From: Dichetophora obliterata
Lineage: Eukaryota; Arthropoda; Insecta; Diptera; Sciomyzidae
Assembly (NCBI GenBank): GCA_963920525.1
Contig: OY986438.1
Coordinates: 129,884,420 to 129,948,419, forward strand
DNA length: 64,000 nucleotides
Direction: 5' to 3'
The notes beneath the pieces are model-generated. The model was not told where the DNA came from. It saw only the letters and a program-made list of their open reading frames with translations, and ran no database searches. Both the position numbers and the translations under genes were made by a program. Positions 43,514-55,906 of the stretch are shown piece by piece. Position 1 is the first letter of the stretch; each line of letters opens with the position of its first letter.

Positions 43514-45110
43514 GTAAATTTTAATACACACTGCTCATTTTAATGTTTCTAAAAATGCGGAGTAATTTTCTGAACTGTGCCGCGCAGTTTTCACTAAATT
43601 GGTCATTCAGAGATGTCACGAAGTCAGCGCTAATGATCATTCTATTAATTTATGGGCCAGCTAGAGTTTCTAGTTCAAAGAGTAATAGATTGAGGATTAT
43701 AACTGTGAAATCGATACGTTTTTGAATCTGTAACTTTTTGTCTAAGCAACGGTTAACGAATTTTAAGTGCAAAGCATATTTGTGTTCAAATGTTTATTTA
43801 AAATACATTTTAATGCATCAAAAAAGAAGAAAACAAATAACTTTTAATTAATAAATGCTCGAAATTCGTTATTAGTGTCATTTTAAGCAGTAAATTAGTG
43901 ATAAGCGTACTAATTCATCCCTAAATATAGTTTTCACCCGAAAAAACAAAATTAATTTGTCATTAGAAAAATATTCTTTACAGACAAATTTAAAAAAAAA
44001 ATTTATAAAAAACTTCACTAGATGAAGACAAACGAAGGACGCCAAGTGGTTTGATTCCCGTTAAGAAAAAAGTAAGAAAATGTGGCACTGTGTTATAAGT
44101 CGACTGCGATAAGTAGACTAATTTTTATGCAATCGCATATGTGTTACATTTTCTGCATATTACATACATTCTGCATATGGTATATATATATCCTGAATAT
44201 GCTGCATATATCTAGCATACGTTGCATACAACTCGCATACGCTGCATATATCTTGCATACGTTGCATACAAATTGAATACGCTACATAAAACTTGCATAC
44301 AACTGGCATATGTTGCATATATCTGTGTCGCTACGCAATAATCGCTTAAGTCGACTTAAGACAGAACTAGTCATTCATGAAGCAATGTTCTACGCATATA
44401 GCACTATGAACACACAAAATCTGGAGCTTTTTGCTTGACCTAAGCCAAAGCTATGGCACGAAAACTAAAGACCCTTTCATATAACTTATATGGCGATTGA
44501 TAACTTTGAAGCAAGATTTCTCGAAACTCTGAAATTAGACTTAAACCATTCAATACGAATTTCAATCATCAGCTCTTTCAATGACCTTATGGCATGAAAT
44601 GGCAATGCGTCTCCTTTTTGTACCAACTGCGAGTATCGGAATTAAATTATGCGTAAATAATAGCATGGCATGCAAAATATGATGGAATGAAAATGCAATA
44701 TATAACTAAATATGTGAATGATATCGTTTTCATTAAATAAGAACACTCAATGGGACACATGTGTTCTGTCAGTATTAAAAGGGTTAAGCTGTTATTGCTT
44801 ATCGACACTAATTTATTGCATACAATTTTTGCTATTGTTCACAACTTGTTCACAAAGGTGCCGTTTTTATTTGTATGCAAATTAAGATTTTTTAAGTACT
44901 ATTTGATTATTTTGTTTTTCAATTTTGATGTTATACTGTTTTGTAATATTATTTGTTCACAATGATAATTCAGAAAATGAAAATATTACATGAAAAGCAT
45001 CGGATTAAAATACGAAAAAATTAGATAATTATTAATTAGTCCATACAACATAATTTTTAATTTTGTCACCGAATGATCCACCACTGATTAAAATCACAAT
45101 TTAGCAAAAG
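43514..45110. other. AT-rich intergenic DNA
   Basis: Apart from the minisatellite at 44,140-44,330 nothing is recognised. Open stretches at 43,543-43,725 and 44,750-44,965 lack any motif. Confidence 0.5.
44140..44330. repeat. minisatellite of GCATA(C/T)-based units
   Basis: About ten units of the form ttgcatacaact, cgcatacgctgcatatat or cttgcatacg follow each other, with a higher-order period near 38 bp. A related short run (acttgcatataacttgcata) lies at 48,236-48,280. Confidence 0.75.
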
Positions 45111-45434
45111 TACTTATTTAAGGGGGAGGGGGTTAGGTTTTAAAACTGGTTTTTTTGTTTTATTTGTTTTCTGGAAGTACAACATGTTGTGAGTATTGTG
45201 TCAAAATTTCAAGTAAATCGGAGCAAAGCTAACGACGAAAATACAGCGTTTCAAGCGACCGGCCCTCATAAAGAGTATACAAAATTTTAAATCGATTTTC
45301 CCAAAAATTTAATTTTTAAAGTCGGTGATCACGATTCCGAAAAAACAACTGAAACGATCGTTTTGATTTGTACAATTTTGTGCACATACAAATAGCTATC
45401 AACTGACGTTAAGTTTTTTAAATTTTTCAATTAG

Positions 45435-46316
45435 TACAGGGTCCGCCAAATAACTTTTTTTTTTTTTGAAAATACAATAAAAAAACTACTGGATATTTTC
45501 TCAAATTTCTTTTTTTATTTGAAAGTACAATCCTTCCGGTTAATAATGGAAAATAATTTCAGTCAAATGGCTGCCTTGGCTGGCCATGCAGTAGCCTACA
45601 CGATCGGTCCAATTTTTAAGCACATTAGCGATTGTGTGCAGCTGTATTTCACCAATGGCTTCACGAATATTGTCCTTTAAAGCGTCAATTGTCTCTGGCT
45701 TATCGACGTAACACTTATCTTTGAGGGCACCCCACAAATAATAGTCCAACGGTGTGAAATCGCAGCTCCGAGGTGTCCAAACGACATCAGCTCTGCGGCT
45801 GATAATGCGATCTTCAAAAACAGGGCGCAAAACATCGAGTGTAGCTTCGGCTGTGTGGCACGTAGCGCCGTCCTGCTGAAACCAAATGTTGCCAATATCC
45901 TCCTCTTCAATTCTTGTGAACAAAAAGTCGTTCAACATGGCCCAATTAAGAAAAATGGCCCAATTATGCCTCTGGACCAAAATCCGCACCAAACAGTGAC
46001 TCGTTTTGGGTGCAGCGGCTTTTCAATGTATGCGTGCGAGTTTTCTGTGCCCCAAATGCGACAATTTTGCTTATTAACATACCCGCCAAGATCAAAATGA
46101 GCTTCATCTGAAAAGAAAATTTTTTTGGCAAAATCGGCATCTTCTGTAAGTCGATCGCAGGCCCACTTGTCAGCGTTGTTCAATCGTATACACAACCATA
46201 TTCGTTCAGCGGAAGGATAAAACTAATCATCTGTCAAATCAGACATGAGCTAAGTGTTACCATTCACGAAATAAACACTAGTTGAAAAAAAAAAACGTTA
46301 TATGGCGGACCCTGTA
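45435..46316 (-). mobile_element. mariner A, 878 bp, TA-flanked, deletion derivative
   Basis: The ends cagggtccgccaaataac (45,437 on) and, read inward from the right, cagggtccgccatataac match at 17 of 18 positions and are flanked by ta. Mariner elements are usually about 1.2-1.3 kb, so roughly a third is missing, mainly the N-terminal DNA-binding part of the transposase. Confidence 0.92.
45540..46195 (-). pseudogene. mariner A transposase catalytic domain, truncated and frameshifted
   Basis: The catalytic core is visible: FFSDEAHFDLGGYVNKQNC (first Asp), FQQDGATCHT (second Asp) and WTPRSCDFTPLDYYLWG (third acidic position), with 36 residues between the second Asp and the Asp of SCDF. Between about 45,950 and 45,990 a direct repeat of aattgggccat marks a deletion that removed the segment between GIIGPFF and AMLNDFLF and shifted the frame. 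The N-terminal helix-turn-helix part is missing. The 150-codon C-terminal frame to 45,540 is otherwise open. It belongs to the IS630/Tc1/mariner DDE superfamily. Confidence 0.85.
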
Positions 46317-46326
46317 TCTATCTTAC

Positions 46327-47576
46327 TAAAGTGTGTTTTTTATAGAGTGATACAAGTTTAAATCATAATAAAACATAGTAATATATTCTTAATATCAATG
46401 ACGGGCTTTATTAGATAGAAAATTTTATGACATTAATGTTTAAATATGATTTCGGAAATGTGGCCGCCACGGCTAGCGCGTACAAGGCGCAATCTGGAAC
46501 ACCAATTTTCACAAACTTTTCGCAGCATTTGCGGCCGTATCTCGCCGATAACTTTTCAAATGTTGATTTCCAGGTGTTCAATTGTTTGTGGTTTATCGAC
46601 GTAGCCAAGTGACTTTACATAAATGAAAAAAAATAATCCAATGGGGTTAAATCACACAATCTTGGGGGTCAATTAATTAGGCCATTTCGTGAAATTATTT
46701 TTTCGTCAGAAGTTTTCTTGAGTAAATCAATTGTAGCGCCTGCTGTGTGGCATGTCCTGTTGGAACCACATATCAGCAAGATAATGCCAGCTAATTGAGG
46801 TACGAAAATACTTCGAATAATGTTCCTATACCGTTCACCATTGACAGTAACATTCTGACCATCATCGTTTTTGAAGACATATGGGCCAATGACTCCGCCA
46901 GCCCATAAAGCGCACCAAACAGTAATTTTCTGTGGATGTAATGGTGTTTCGACAAAAGCTTGTAGATTCTCCTCACTCTAAATACGACAATTCTGTTTAT
47001 TTACGTACTCATTCAACCAAAATTGGGCTTCATCGGAAAATAAAATTTTCCATGGAAATTCTAAATCAATATCAATTTGTGCTTCAGCCCATTCGCCGGA
47101 TTGGCGGCGCATACAATGGTCTGACTTCAATTCCTGCACAAGTTGAATCTTGAAAGGTTTTAAGCCAAGATCTTTTCTTCCATAAGTGGATGGATTGATT
47201 AGGATCATCTTCAATGCTTTCCTGTACAGCGGCTACAGATTCTTCAGTGCGCACTGTTCGGCGTCTAACGGGATGCACATTATCAGTAACAGTAAATGTG
47301 GTCCGAAAACGATCTATTGTTCTTCGAATTAGCAGCTCTGAAGGACGATTATGTGTACGTCATAAAATGGACGAACTGCACGATAAGTTTGACGAACAGA
47401 ACCATTATTTTGATTAAAAATTTCCACAATTTGCACGCGTTGCTCTGATGTAAGTCTATGTCAAAGAAATGTCAAAGCAAACTAAACAAAAAGCAACTAT
47501 CAGCTGTTAAATGGGTGGTCAAATAAAGCAGTGATGCCACCTCAAAATTGTATCACTCTATAAAAAACACACTTTA
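46327..47576 (-). mobile_element. mariner B, full-length 1246 bp, TA-flanked, decayed
   Basis: The ends aagtgtgttttttatagag (46,329 on, continuing tgatacaa) are repeated perfectly in reverse at 47,548-47,574, a TIR of about 27 bp, and flanked by ta. The length is normal for an autonomous mariner. It begins 12-14 bp after mariner A ends and has different TIRs, so the two are separate insertions of different subfamilies. Confidence 0.93.
46411..47465 (-). pseudogene. mariner B transposase, frameshifts and stops
   Basis: The minus strand carries the N-terminal helix-turn-helix region (LTSEQRVQIVEIFNQNNGSV, near 47,450) and a linker (RRRTVRTEESVAAVQESIED). The core follows with ILFSDEAQFWLNEYVNKQNC, ITVWCALWAGGVIGPYVF and WFQQDMPHSRR, where the usual QQDGATCHTA is damaged. 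An in-frame stop follows CRI (tag for tgg), and there are frameshifts near 47,330, 47,180, 46,800 and 46,740. The element is old in sequence although its TIRs remain perfect. Confidence 0.82.
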
Positions 47577-50500
47577 TAACAAATAGGTCAATTTTTTTGT
47601 CAAAAAATCGACATATCATCTTTAATATTAGGCAAAAATTTAGATATTGATAAAATAAAAAAATCTCGACGTCAGTTGAGACAGAATCTAATTGACTAAT
47701 CAAAACAATGTGATTTTTTGATTTCAGATAATCCAAATCGAGATACTTCAGATAAATCTAATAACTCCGTTATTTCTTATTATTTTTTTAACAAATTTTT
47801 TTAAATGTTCTCTTAATAATGTATAACATTATTGTATTAATGTAATTTACTTATTCTCAAAATAAATCTATAACAATATGTTATAAAAAAATTCTTGAAA
47901 GTAGACCGAACAAACTTTACCCCCCCCCCCCTCCCGCCTCCTCCTTAAGTAATATTTTTTTATTGTTTTTGCTCTGATTTCGTAATGTGTGTAACTGTTT
48001 AAAATTTATTCTCTCTCTTGTTGTTTAACTGTGGCCTGCTGGTTCGGTATATTTCTGAAAAAGTTCATTAAAAATATTACACACCGTCCTTTACACACGC
48101 ATAAAAAAAAAAATAATGCAACTGTTGATAGATATTGAAAAAATACCTTAAATTACCTTGCTTGCAATGAAAACGGAAATTTTAGACTTTTTCAAGTTGA
48201 ACATTTTGTGCATATACCTTCCATATTACTTGCTTGACTTGCATATGACTTGCATATAACTTGCATATAATTTGCATATTAAAAAAAACTCTAGCTTACT
48301 CTATACCATATAGGAATATATAGGTAAGAATCGTTAAAACACCTATTTTGAGAAAAACATTTTCTGCATAAAAATCCGCATTCTAGTTATAATCTACTGG
48401 CATTCCTATTCCAATGAATTACAACCAAACATTTAATTGTAACTACTATGATAATTTATTAAACTATCTTGTTTATGCTGACGCCCCGAGCTGACGCATA
48501 ATTTAACATCTTTAAATAATAACATGAAAAATTCTAGTACGAAACGTGGTGCGGATGAGAGGCAAGCACAAATTAACCCAAGTGTCAATATAGTTAGTTA
48601 AGCAAACATGGAGTTTTTTCTGTTGCTGCTGTTACCACAGCACACTAACTGCTGATGGCTTCAGAGCCAAAGGATATAGCAAACAAACGAGCAAATGGTC
48701 GAACAGAAAAGCAACCAACCTACGAACCACCCACCCACTTGCTGCCAACTCAACTGTAAGAGACGACAAACTTTCAACTTTAACATACGACAACGATGAC
48801 GAACTTCCGTCATTCAACATAATTTTCCATAAACAAATTTTATGCATATTAAAACTCAAACATGTTAGTCGAGAACGACGACGACGATGACGATGACGAT
48901 GACGCTGACGAGTACACGGCATGAATTCAGTCGAGCGTTTTCCTGCGGGTCTCAGGTCGAGTGCCGGGTCGCCGCACACTTTGGAGCAAAGGGAACTGTG
49001 ATTTGTTGTTGCTTGTCACACGTATTCTGACGTTTATTCGTCACTGGTGGCAAAATAGCGGCGCAGGGGGAAGCGCATGAACTGCGTGTGGTTGTTCATA
49101 GTCCTGGCGAAATGGTAATGTTGGTCAAAAGTTTCATTTTCACGGTTGGCTACGAATTACTTTTTTATTTTATTTATATTTTTTCAATGTACATATGTGC
49201 TCAGGGTGTCCGGCTTGTGTGTGGCAGCACTGCTGCACCATGTGACCAATATGCAAACAAAATCAGTTTCATTTTAATTTTGTTCACTTTTATTCTGTTT
49301 TTTTATGATGAATGTTCGCCTGCCACACATAACTAAAGTTAGCGACAGAAATATCGAGTGTAGGGAGTGAAAAATGTGCCCGAGGTTAATACAATGAGTA
49401 CTTTTTTGTTTTTGTCCATCGTTATGATGGACTGAGAATTCTCTGCGCTGATTCTTATTGGTCTACATGGATTGCTTGGGAACTTCATAAATGCTGTATT
49501 GCAATGGCGCGTGAATAGTTGATGAGTTGTGATTTAATTTGAATTTATAGTGCTTGCTTGTGACACTGCCAGATGTGTGGGTGGACACAAAAAATAAAAA
49601 AATAAAACAGAAAAGTAAACAGTACGAAAATATTTAATACTTAATAATTGACTTGTGTTAATATTTTTGGTCAGGCTGTGTGAGTTTAATTAAATGTTTT
49701 TGGTTGGGAGTGAAAAACATTGAACACTTTAATTGAAGTACTAACATTTATTCCTTGTGAGAAAGTAATAATTATTGTCATGGTCATGTTTAACAAGGTC
49801 ATTTCCTGTATGATGGAAAGTAAACAGGCTTCATATGATATTATTATTAAGTTATTTCTAGAAGTAGTGAGCGTAACTGGTCCTAAACCGTACTTTTAAA
49901 TATGTAGTGGAATTTTTTGGGAATAAATTAAGCTCAATGCCTGTATTCAGCGGAAAGAACTGTTCCACAACTTTCGGGCTGAATGGTATGCTCTCACAGA
50001 ACATGTTCCTTGAGATGTCACAATTTATATAGCGAAAATATTTTATGCTACTCCGCTACTTGAGCACTTTTTCGGCTAGAATGCGGCAAATGAAGGTCAG
50101 TACTAAAATTACAGTGTACGACAGCTTGGCACTTTTTCTTCTGGGAGAGAAAAAAATCAAGCATTCTATGCTTAAATCAACCAAATAGGCTATCAGTTTC
50201 CACTCAAGCGTACATTTCTCAGTTCATGCATTATTTGGCTAGAATTGAGCAAATTTAAAACACATGATATTAAGAAAAAAAATGTTTAATTTAAGAAACA
50301 TTTCCTTAAAACTCTAGAATATTTTTTCTAGATTCAAGTCTGATATTTGTGACAAAAATTTGCTGAAAATAAGAATAATTTGTTTGAAGTAAGAAATTTA
50401 TTTTCCTTGACTTGAGAAAAATTTGCTTGATTCAAGTGAGCAATTTACTGAAAGCTAAAATAATTTGCTTGATTTGAGAAATTTTTTTCCTTGATATATT

Positions 50501-51230
50501 GTTTTTATATTTCTAAAAAATATAGAGATAATTTGAGCTTTATGCCAAATAATTATATGAAGTAACAGGTTTTATCAACAACAAGTTTTTTGCAGAACAG
50601 ACCACCAAGCAGACTAGACAGACTATTTCGTTGATCGCTGTATTAACTCTTCAGTAGTCTTCTGTAGTTTCTTCAGTCCATCCACTTTGTATAAGCTTAT
50701 ACACACAACTTATGTTTAATCAGAATAGAATTATTAGTGCATTTTTTTGCTTTTCATAGGAATGTTTTTATACTTTTTTCTTTTTTAATCTTAATCATTT
50801 ATTTAACAAAATGATAAAATGTTACAATGATTTGCATATTGTTTTCAAACCACAGAGCGCATTTTTTCAAAAAACTTAAAGTGAAAGTAATTGTAAAACA
50901 TATTGTTTATAATATAAATGGATATAGAGAGGAAAAATAACAAAAACCTTAACCGATAGTTAAAATTAAACTAAAGAACAACGAAAGGAGAATAATTTAT
51001 TATCTACTCAATTGATGTTGTCTTGTATTTTGCACTATACTATTGTCTTAAGAATAAGCTTTGTAAAATAAAAGTAGTCTGCGGTCCGTAAAAAGTGTAG
51101 CATTTCGAAAAGAACAATATGTTTCTGAAAGACAAGAGTATTTTCCAAAATACTCATAAACTAGTAATGCATTAAGCTTGACATTATTAATATTACTAGA
51201 GCATTTTTTAAAAAAAAATTTATTATTACT
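47577..51230. other. intergenic DNA, no supported gene
   Basis: It contains the poly-C/poly-purine end of the 45-48 kb element (about 47,920-47,940), an acttgcatat run (48,236-48,280) and a (gacgat)n microsatellite at 48,876-48,912. The 48.5-49.6 kb part is less AT-rich and could be host DNA. From 50,270 to 50,520 short degenerate repeats of ttgcttgatttgagaaa occur, and a partial reversed CAACAA-family copy lies at 50,575-50,690. Open frames at 48,632-48,979 and 49,088-49,336 have no motif support. Confidence 0.45.
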
Positions 51231-51641
51231 AGCTAAAATACCCGGTGTTACTCGAGAGTCATTTATATAAACATTTAAATTAACACTTCTCGATTAAATG
51301 TTTTTTTAATTCTGGAATAATGAAAAATATGTTAACTTTTTAAGTTTAAGCTACCGTTAGAATGGTAATTGAACGAACTTTAATCCAAAAGAGTTTTGGA
51401 AAATTTTTGTTGTTGGTGGTTCCATCTCTTGCGGTGAGCTAATTGATTGAATTCAAAGAAAGGGCACGAAAAACGTATTTTCAAAATTAAAAATAATTTA
51501 AATATTTACTTAATCTTAAAGCTAGCAAAATTACCTTTTCAACAGTATAAAAATTATGGTCGGACTCAATGCGTCCTTGAGATATGGACATTTTAACATC
51601 CAAACAAAAAGTTACATAAAAAAATATATTGAACTTTTTAA

Positions 51642-51676
<35 letters not shown>

Positions 51677-53700
51677 GAATTAATGAAATATATTAAAAAC
51701 AGCGGAGATATTAACATTAAAAGTAAAAACTTTGATTTTCATATAATTTTTTCTCATTCTTAGCTATCAATGTTTTATGAAAAATTCCTTGTATGTACTA
51801 AAAATGATTGTACTAAAATATACATTATCTGCGTTTTTTTCATAGGGGATCAGGATCATAAAGTCGCATTTGCAAGCAAAGAAAAAACAACAAATATCCA
51901 GCAAGTGAGCTGGACATTTAAATTGATCCAATTCTATGTTTTTAAGTGTTGAGGGCGCAACTATAAAAGTGGATAACACTTAATCCTTTTTGACGGCTAA
52001 ATGACGCTGCGACTGAAAAATATGGCAGTACTGCATTATTTGACATTTCAAAAGTTTGGTAGCAATAGCATTTTTGCAAAAAATTTCGCAAAACTTATCT
52101 GCCAGCTACATAAGAACATCAGATATTCTTCTGTAAGCAGAAAATAGCGCTATCTGCCTGTAAGCCCAAACGTGTGGGGTTAAATTTGAAGACACTTTTG
52201 GTATACATCATTCGGCTATTCACCGCAAGGTGTATAGTTTGTACCCACAGTACTTACAAATGCGGCGCCATCTATCTGTGTACTTATGCGCACAAGTTTT
52301 ATTATATCGCCATATAGCTGAAACTGATTACATGAAAATATTAACTTTTACAGCATTCTATTCACGGTCATCTTCTCTATGAAATGGTGATATAAATGCA
52401 ACATTTAAAGTACCATTGATAAAGCACTGAATGACAATAGTGATAAGAAATAGAACCACCACAACAAAACAAATTTAACAGGATGGGGCGGGAGGTAGGG
52501 AGTCAAAAAAAAAAGTAGATTACTATAGGAAGATTTTATATTAACCAAAATGTTTATTACTCTAGACACACAATCTTAAAGATAAATGGGGGCGTTCAAA
52601 TTATATAGAGAATTTTAAAACAAAACTCAGTTTTATTAAAAGTCTGGTATGAAAAATAGATTTTTAGCCATAACTTTTGATAGGAAAGAGATAACGGGGT
52701 AATTTTTTCACATAAATTATTTTTGATACTTGACTTTTTTGTAAAAAATATAAAAACAACAAAGCTAGTGATTTTTTCCTTTTTATATTGAAAAAACTTT
52801 GTTGTTGTTGTTGTTTCTTTGGAAAAATTCGTTAGAACAATTAATTGTTCTAACTTTGACCTTAAGCTCAATAAACGATTTTAAACTATCAAACAACTAG
52901 AATTTGTATTTAAAATCAAGTATGATTTAAACTATCAAACATTTAGAATTTTTTTTAAATCATATAAAGTCAACATTATAAAAACAACATTTCGGAAAAA
53001 ATAAATTTCGGGAAAAAAAGCAAAAGGGTACGTCATTAAAACCTTGTGGTTTTAATGACAAAAACAGGAAAATAATTTTTGCGCTTAGCTTGAAGAATTT
53101 TTGCAAATAAATGCTGTCATATGAAAGGTAGCTATTTGTGCAATTTTTAATTGATTTAATTTTTACCACAAAAACAATTTTTGAGTCGTTTTTTGAGTAA
53201 AAAGTCAATATTTTTGACCTTTTTTGACATAATCATAAAAACATATATACACTGACTTAACGGTACAGTTCAACCTATTTTTGTGAAGTGCTTTTATTGA
53301 ACTTTTGAACAAAAAAAATTTGAATGAAATATATTAATGGACAGCGGAGATATTTACATAGAAAGACCAAACTTTCATTTTCATGTCATTTTTTTCTCAT
53401 TCTTAGGTAACGATGTTTTTTGAAAAAGTCGTTGTACTGAAAATTTCTACAATTTTGAATATATGTGAATGTTTTTGATGTCAAAAAAAAAAAATAATAT
53501 TTAATACAAAAAAACTCCGATAATAAAATGTATTATAATAACAAAATTACCGTTAGTTGAAAAATTTCGGAGGGGCGTAGCAAAAACTAAGTATGTAATA
53601 TTTTAATCTAGGGTGCACTTAATATGTATACCTAGTTTGAGCGAAATTTGCTGAGCCGTTTAGATTTGTATAAAGGCCAAACAAAAAAAACAGAAAATGA
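51231..53700. repeat. old dispersed-repeat region with paired ~115-bp direct repeats and a poly(A) run
   Basis: 51,690-51,805 (acagcggagatattaacatt ... ttttctcattcttag) recurs diverged at 53,330-53,450 (acagcggagatatttacata ... tttctcattcttag). A run of about 33 A lies at 51,643-51,675. Strings such as tagctaaaatacccggtgtt (51,230) and atttgctgagccgtttagat (53,648) resemble pieces common in degenerate insect repeats. No coding motif. It is likely the remains of one or more old elements, with the repeat pair perhaps as former ends. Confidence 0.45.
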
Positions 53701-54355
53701 GTTTTATTACTAAAGATTTACAACAAAAATGTCAATTCTTTGACTTTTCGCAGTCTCATAGAGTAAACAATTGCTTTAATATTTGAATGAACCCATTTTT
53801 CTAAAAAAATTTGCATCACTTCGGAGAATGCTTCGTTTTTTTTTTAAAACCGTCACAACAAAGTTTAATAACCTTGCGCTTTGCTTTTATATAGTATTGG
53901 CAGCATGTAGCGTAAGCAACGACTAAATATTGGACTTATAATATATAACATATTCAAATGTAATTTTTAGCTACATTCTTATGAAAGTAAAAACAAATTA
54001 AACAATAAAATTGAAAGTTTTCAAAACTTTAAATAAACATTTTCAAAACTTAAAAAGCAGTACTTCACCTAGTGTGAAGTATAAAAAAATAAAAATATAA
54101 CATTCATTTAACATCCATCTATTAAACATTTTAGTTACTTAGGATATTTGAATATTTACTATTACAGCGAAGAAAAGAGTAAAGCTAGTTTATTTTGGAA
54201 TTGCACAGCGTTATTACACGATCTTAAACTATTAGGAAGTGCGTTAAACAAGAGACACGTAAACAATTAGTCATATTTGTACGACTGGATCTAGAAAAGT
54301 TTAATCTCGAAAACAAATAACTGGGTTCTGAATTACATAAAATCTTATGCAACAA
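53701..54355. other. AT-rich spacer, nothing recognised
   Basis: About 650 bp without gene or repeat signature. Confidence 0.5.
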
Positions 54356-54716
54356 TAGAAGCGTACGATAGTTCAGCAGATTATCAAAGGTTAAGCTATG
54401 GATTCTTTTAGCGTACTAGAAAATATGGTCTCTTCTTTTCAGTCCAAACACATAACGAGCAATATTACTAAAAACAGCGTCAAAATTATTTTTACTTAGA
54501 CTATTTATTACAGCTTGCAAAAATTTTGCAGCCATATAGCATTGTTGGTATGAGATATGCTTTAGCAAGTAGCATTCGTATATTAAGAGGTGTGAAATAC
54601 TGCGTAGTCCAAAGAACCCGAAGCATGTTGTAGACTATCCCAACTTTATTACTTATGTGGTTATTCCAAGTTAACGTTCTGTTGAAGGTGACACCTAGAT
54701 TTTTTGCAGATTCTAC

Positions 54717-55570
54717 ATATTCAATGTCCCCTACTTTTCTCCATATTTTTAAATGATATTTTCACTGTTTGTAATTATGCAACAGTTCACGCTTATGCTG
54801 ATGATATTCAGATATACCTCTCTAGACCTATTGGCCTTTTAGAAGATTTAAGTTATAGACTTAACTCTGATTTGTCTTTACTGGAACAGTGGGCTGCTAC
54901 TAACTTGCTTTTTATAAATCCGCTGAAATCAAAAGTGTTGCCAATATCCAGAACTGTTTCTTGCTTTGTGGATATTCCGCCTTTATTGATAGGAGCTGAT
55001 CAGTTGGAGGTTGTGAATAAAGTGAAAAACCTTGGCTTTATTCTTAATTCAAATCTTTCTTGTATTGACCACATCAACTACACTCTAAATAAAATTTATG
55101 GGACATTGCGTTACCTACGCGCTTCTTCTGACTTTACCCCCCTTTAAACTCAGCGAAGGCTTGTAGTACAATTAATTTTGCCACATATAACTTTTGCAGA
55201 CGTAGTGTACAGGTAGCTTGACTCACATTCACAGCATAAGCTCCTTGTTGCATTTAACAATGCTGCTAGATATGTTTTTAAAATCCAACGTTGGGATCAT
55301 ATCACTGCGAAATGCAAGGAAATTCTTGGTTGTAATTTAGTTCAATATTTAAATATGCGTAATATAATTTTTTACACGGACTTATCAATACTCGCTACCC
55401 TAGATATCTCTAAAAAATTACAGTTTTTCCAATCTAATCGTTCGACCAACTTTATTGTTCCGAGACACAGCTACCTCAACAGTAGCAGATTCTTTTTTAT
55501 TAGCACCATAAGACTTTGGAATTCATTGCCCAATTATTTAAAACAAATAAATATTATAACCTGCTTTTAA
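54717..55570 (+). pseudogene. LINE-4 RT C-terminal region
   Basis: Open from the junction through YADDIQIYL and the thumb (VKNLGFILNSNLSCIDHINY) to a stop at 55,145-55,147 after DFTPL. Reading continues past it (QRRLVVQLILPHITF) with another stop (YR*LDSHSQ). The tail NSSRFFFISTIRLWNSLPNY ends at 55,570. The endonuclease and most of the RT are lost by truncation. It is inert. Confidence 0.78.
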
Positions 55571-55906
55571 CGGGAAATTTTTAGATATTTTTCAGAAATA
55601 GAGTCATTAAATTAAAGTTCTTTGCTAATCTCTTTTCTTTTATCTATTCATTCTTTTCTTTGCTTAAAAACATTCTTTTCTTTCTCTTTTTTAAATAAAC
55701 TGTTAAACTGATAACTTTGAAATTATATATATTATATTTATTTTAATATTTTAATTTAATAATTTATTTACATAATTTAAGATAAATGTTAGTACATTAG
55801 TAAATATCTATCAACTTGGTTTTCCTCCTTTGATGTACTATAAAAGATAAGTTTTAATGTACAATAATGAAAATAAATAAATAAATAAAAAATAAAGAAA
55901 TAAATA
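54717..55906 (+). mobile_element. LINE-4: 5'-truncated Jockey-like element inside the minus-strand LINE
   Basis: It begins at PLLFSIFLNDIF just before the YADD box (HAYADDIQIYLSR) and ends with an (aaat)n tail at about 55,870-55,906. The host LINE continues on both sides, and a short atatt at both junctions may be the target duplication. A relative of LINE-2 and LINE-3. Confidence 0.8.

Larger units (their letters stand above)
45118..47948. mobile_element. TTAA-flanked element with G-rich ends, carrying two mariner insertions
   Basis: The left end reads ttaagggggagggggttagg (45,118 on) and the right end read inward reads ttaaggaggaggcgggaggg (from 47,948), so the two ends form a G-rich imperfect inverted repeat inside TTAA. 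TTAA duplication is the mark of piggyBac-type insertion. Without the two mariners the element would be about 700 bp and non-coding. Purine-rich ends can look alike by chance, so the assignment is tentative. Confidence 0.45.

Noticed and set aside
44140..44330. Possible CRISPR-like repeat-spacer array
   Set aside because: Units are contiguous and degenerate with no unique spacers of constant length; it is a minisatellite in a eukaryotic genome.
48632..48979. 115-codon minus-strand frame, Arg/His-rich start
   Set aside because: Its N-terminal part crosses a (GACGAT)n microsatellite and no domain or splice signal is evident.
49088..49336. 82-codon hydrophobic frame
   Set aside because: Hydrophobicity follows from T-rich composition, and nothing else indicates a gene.
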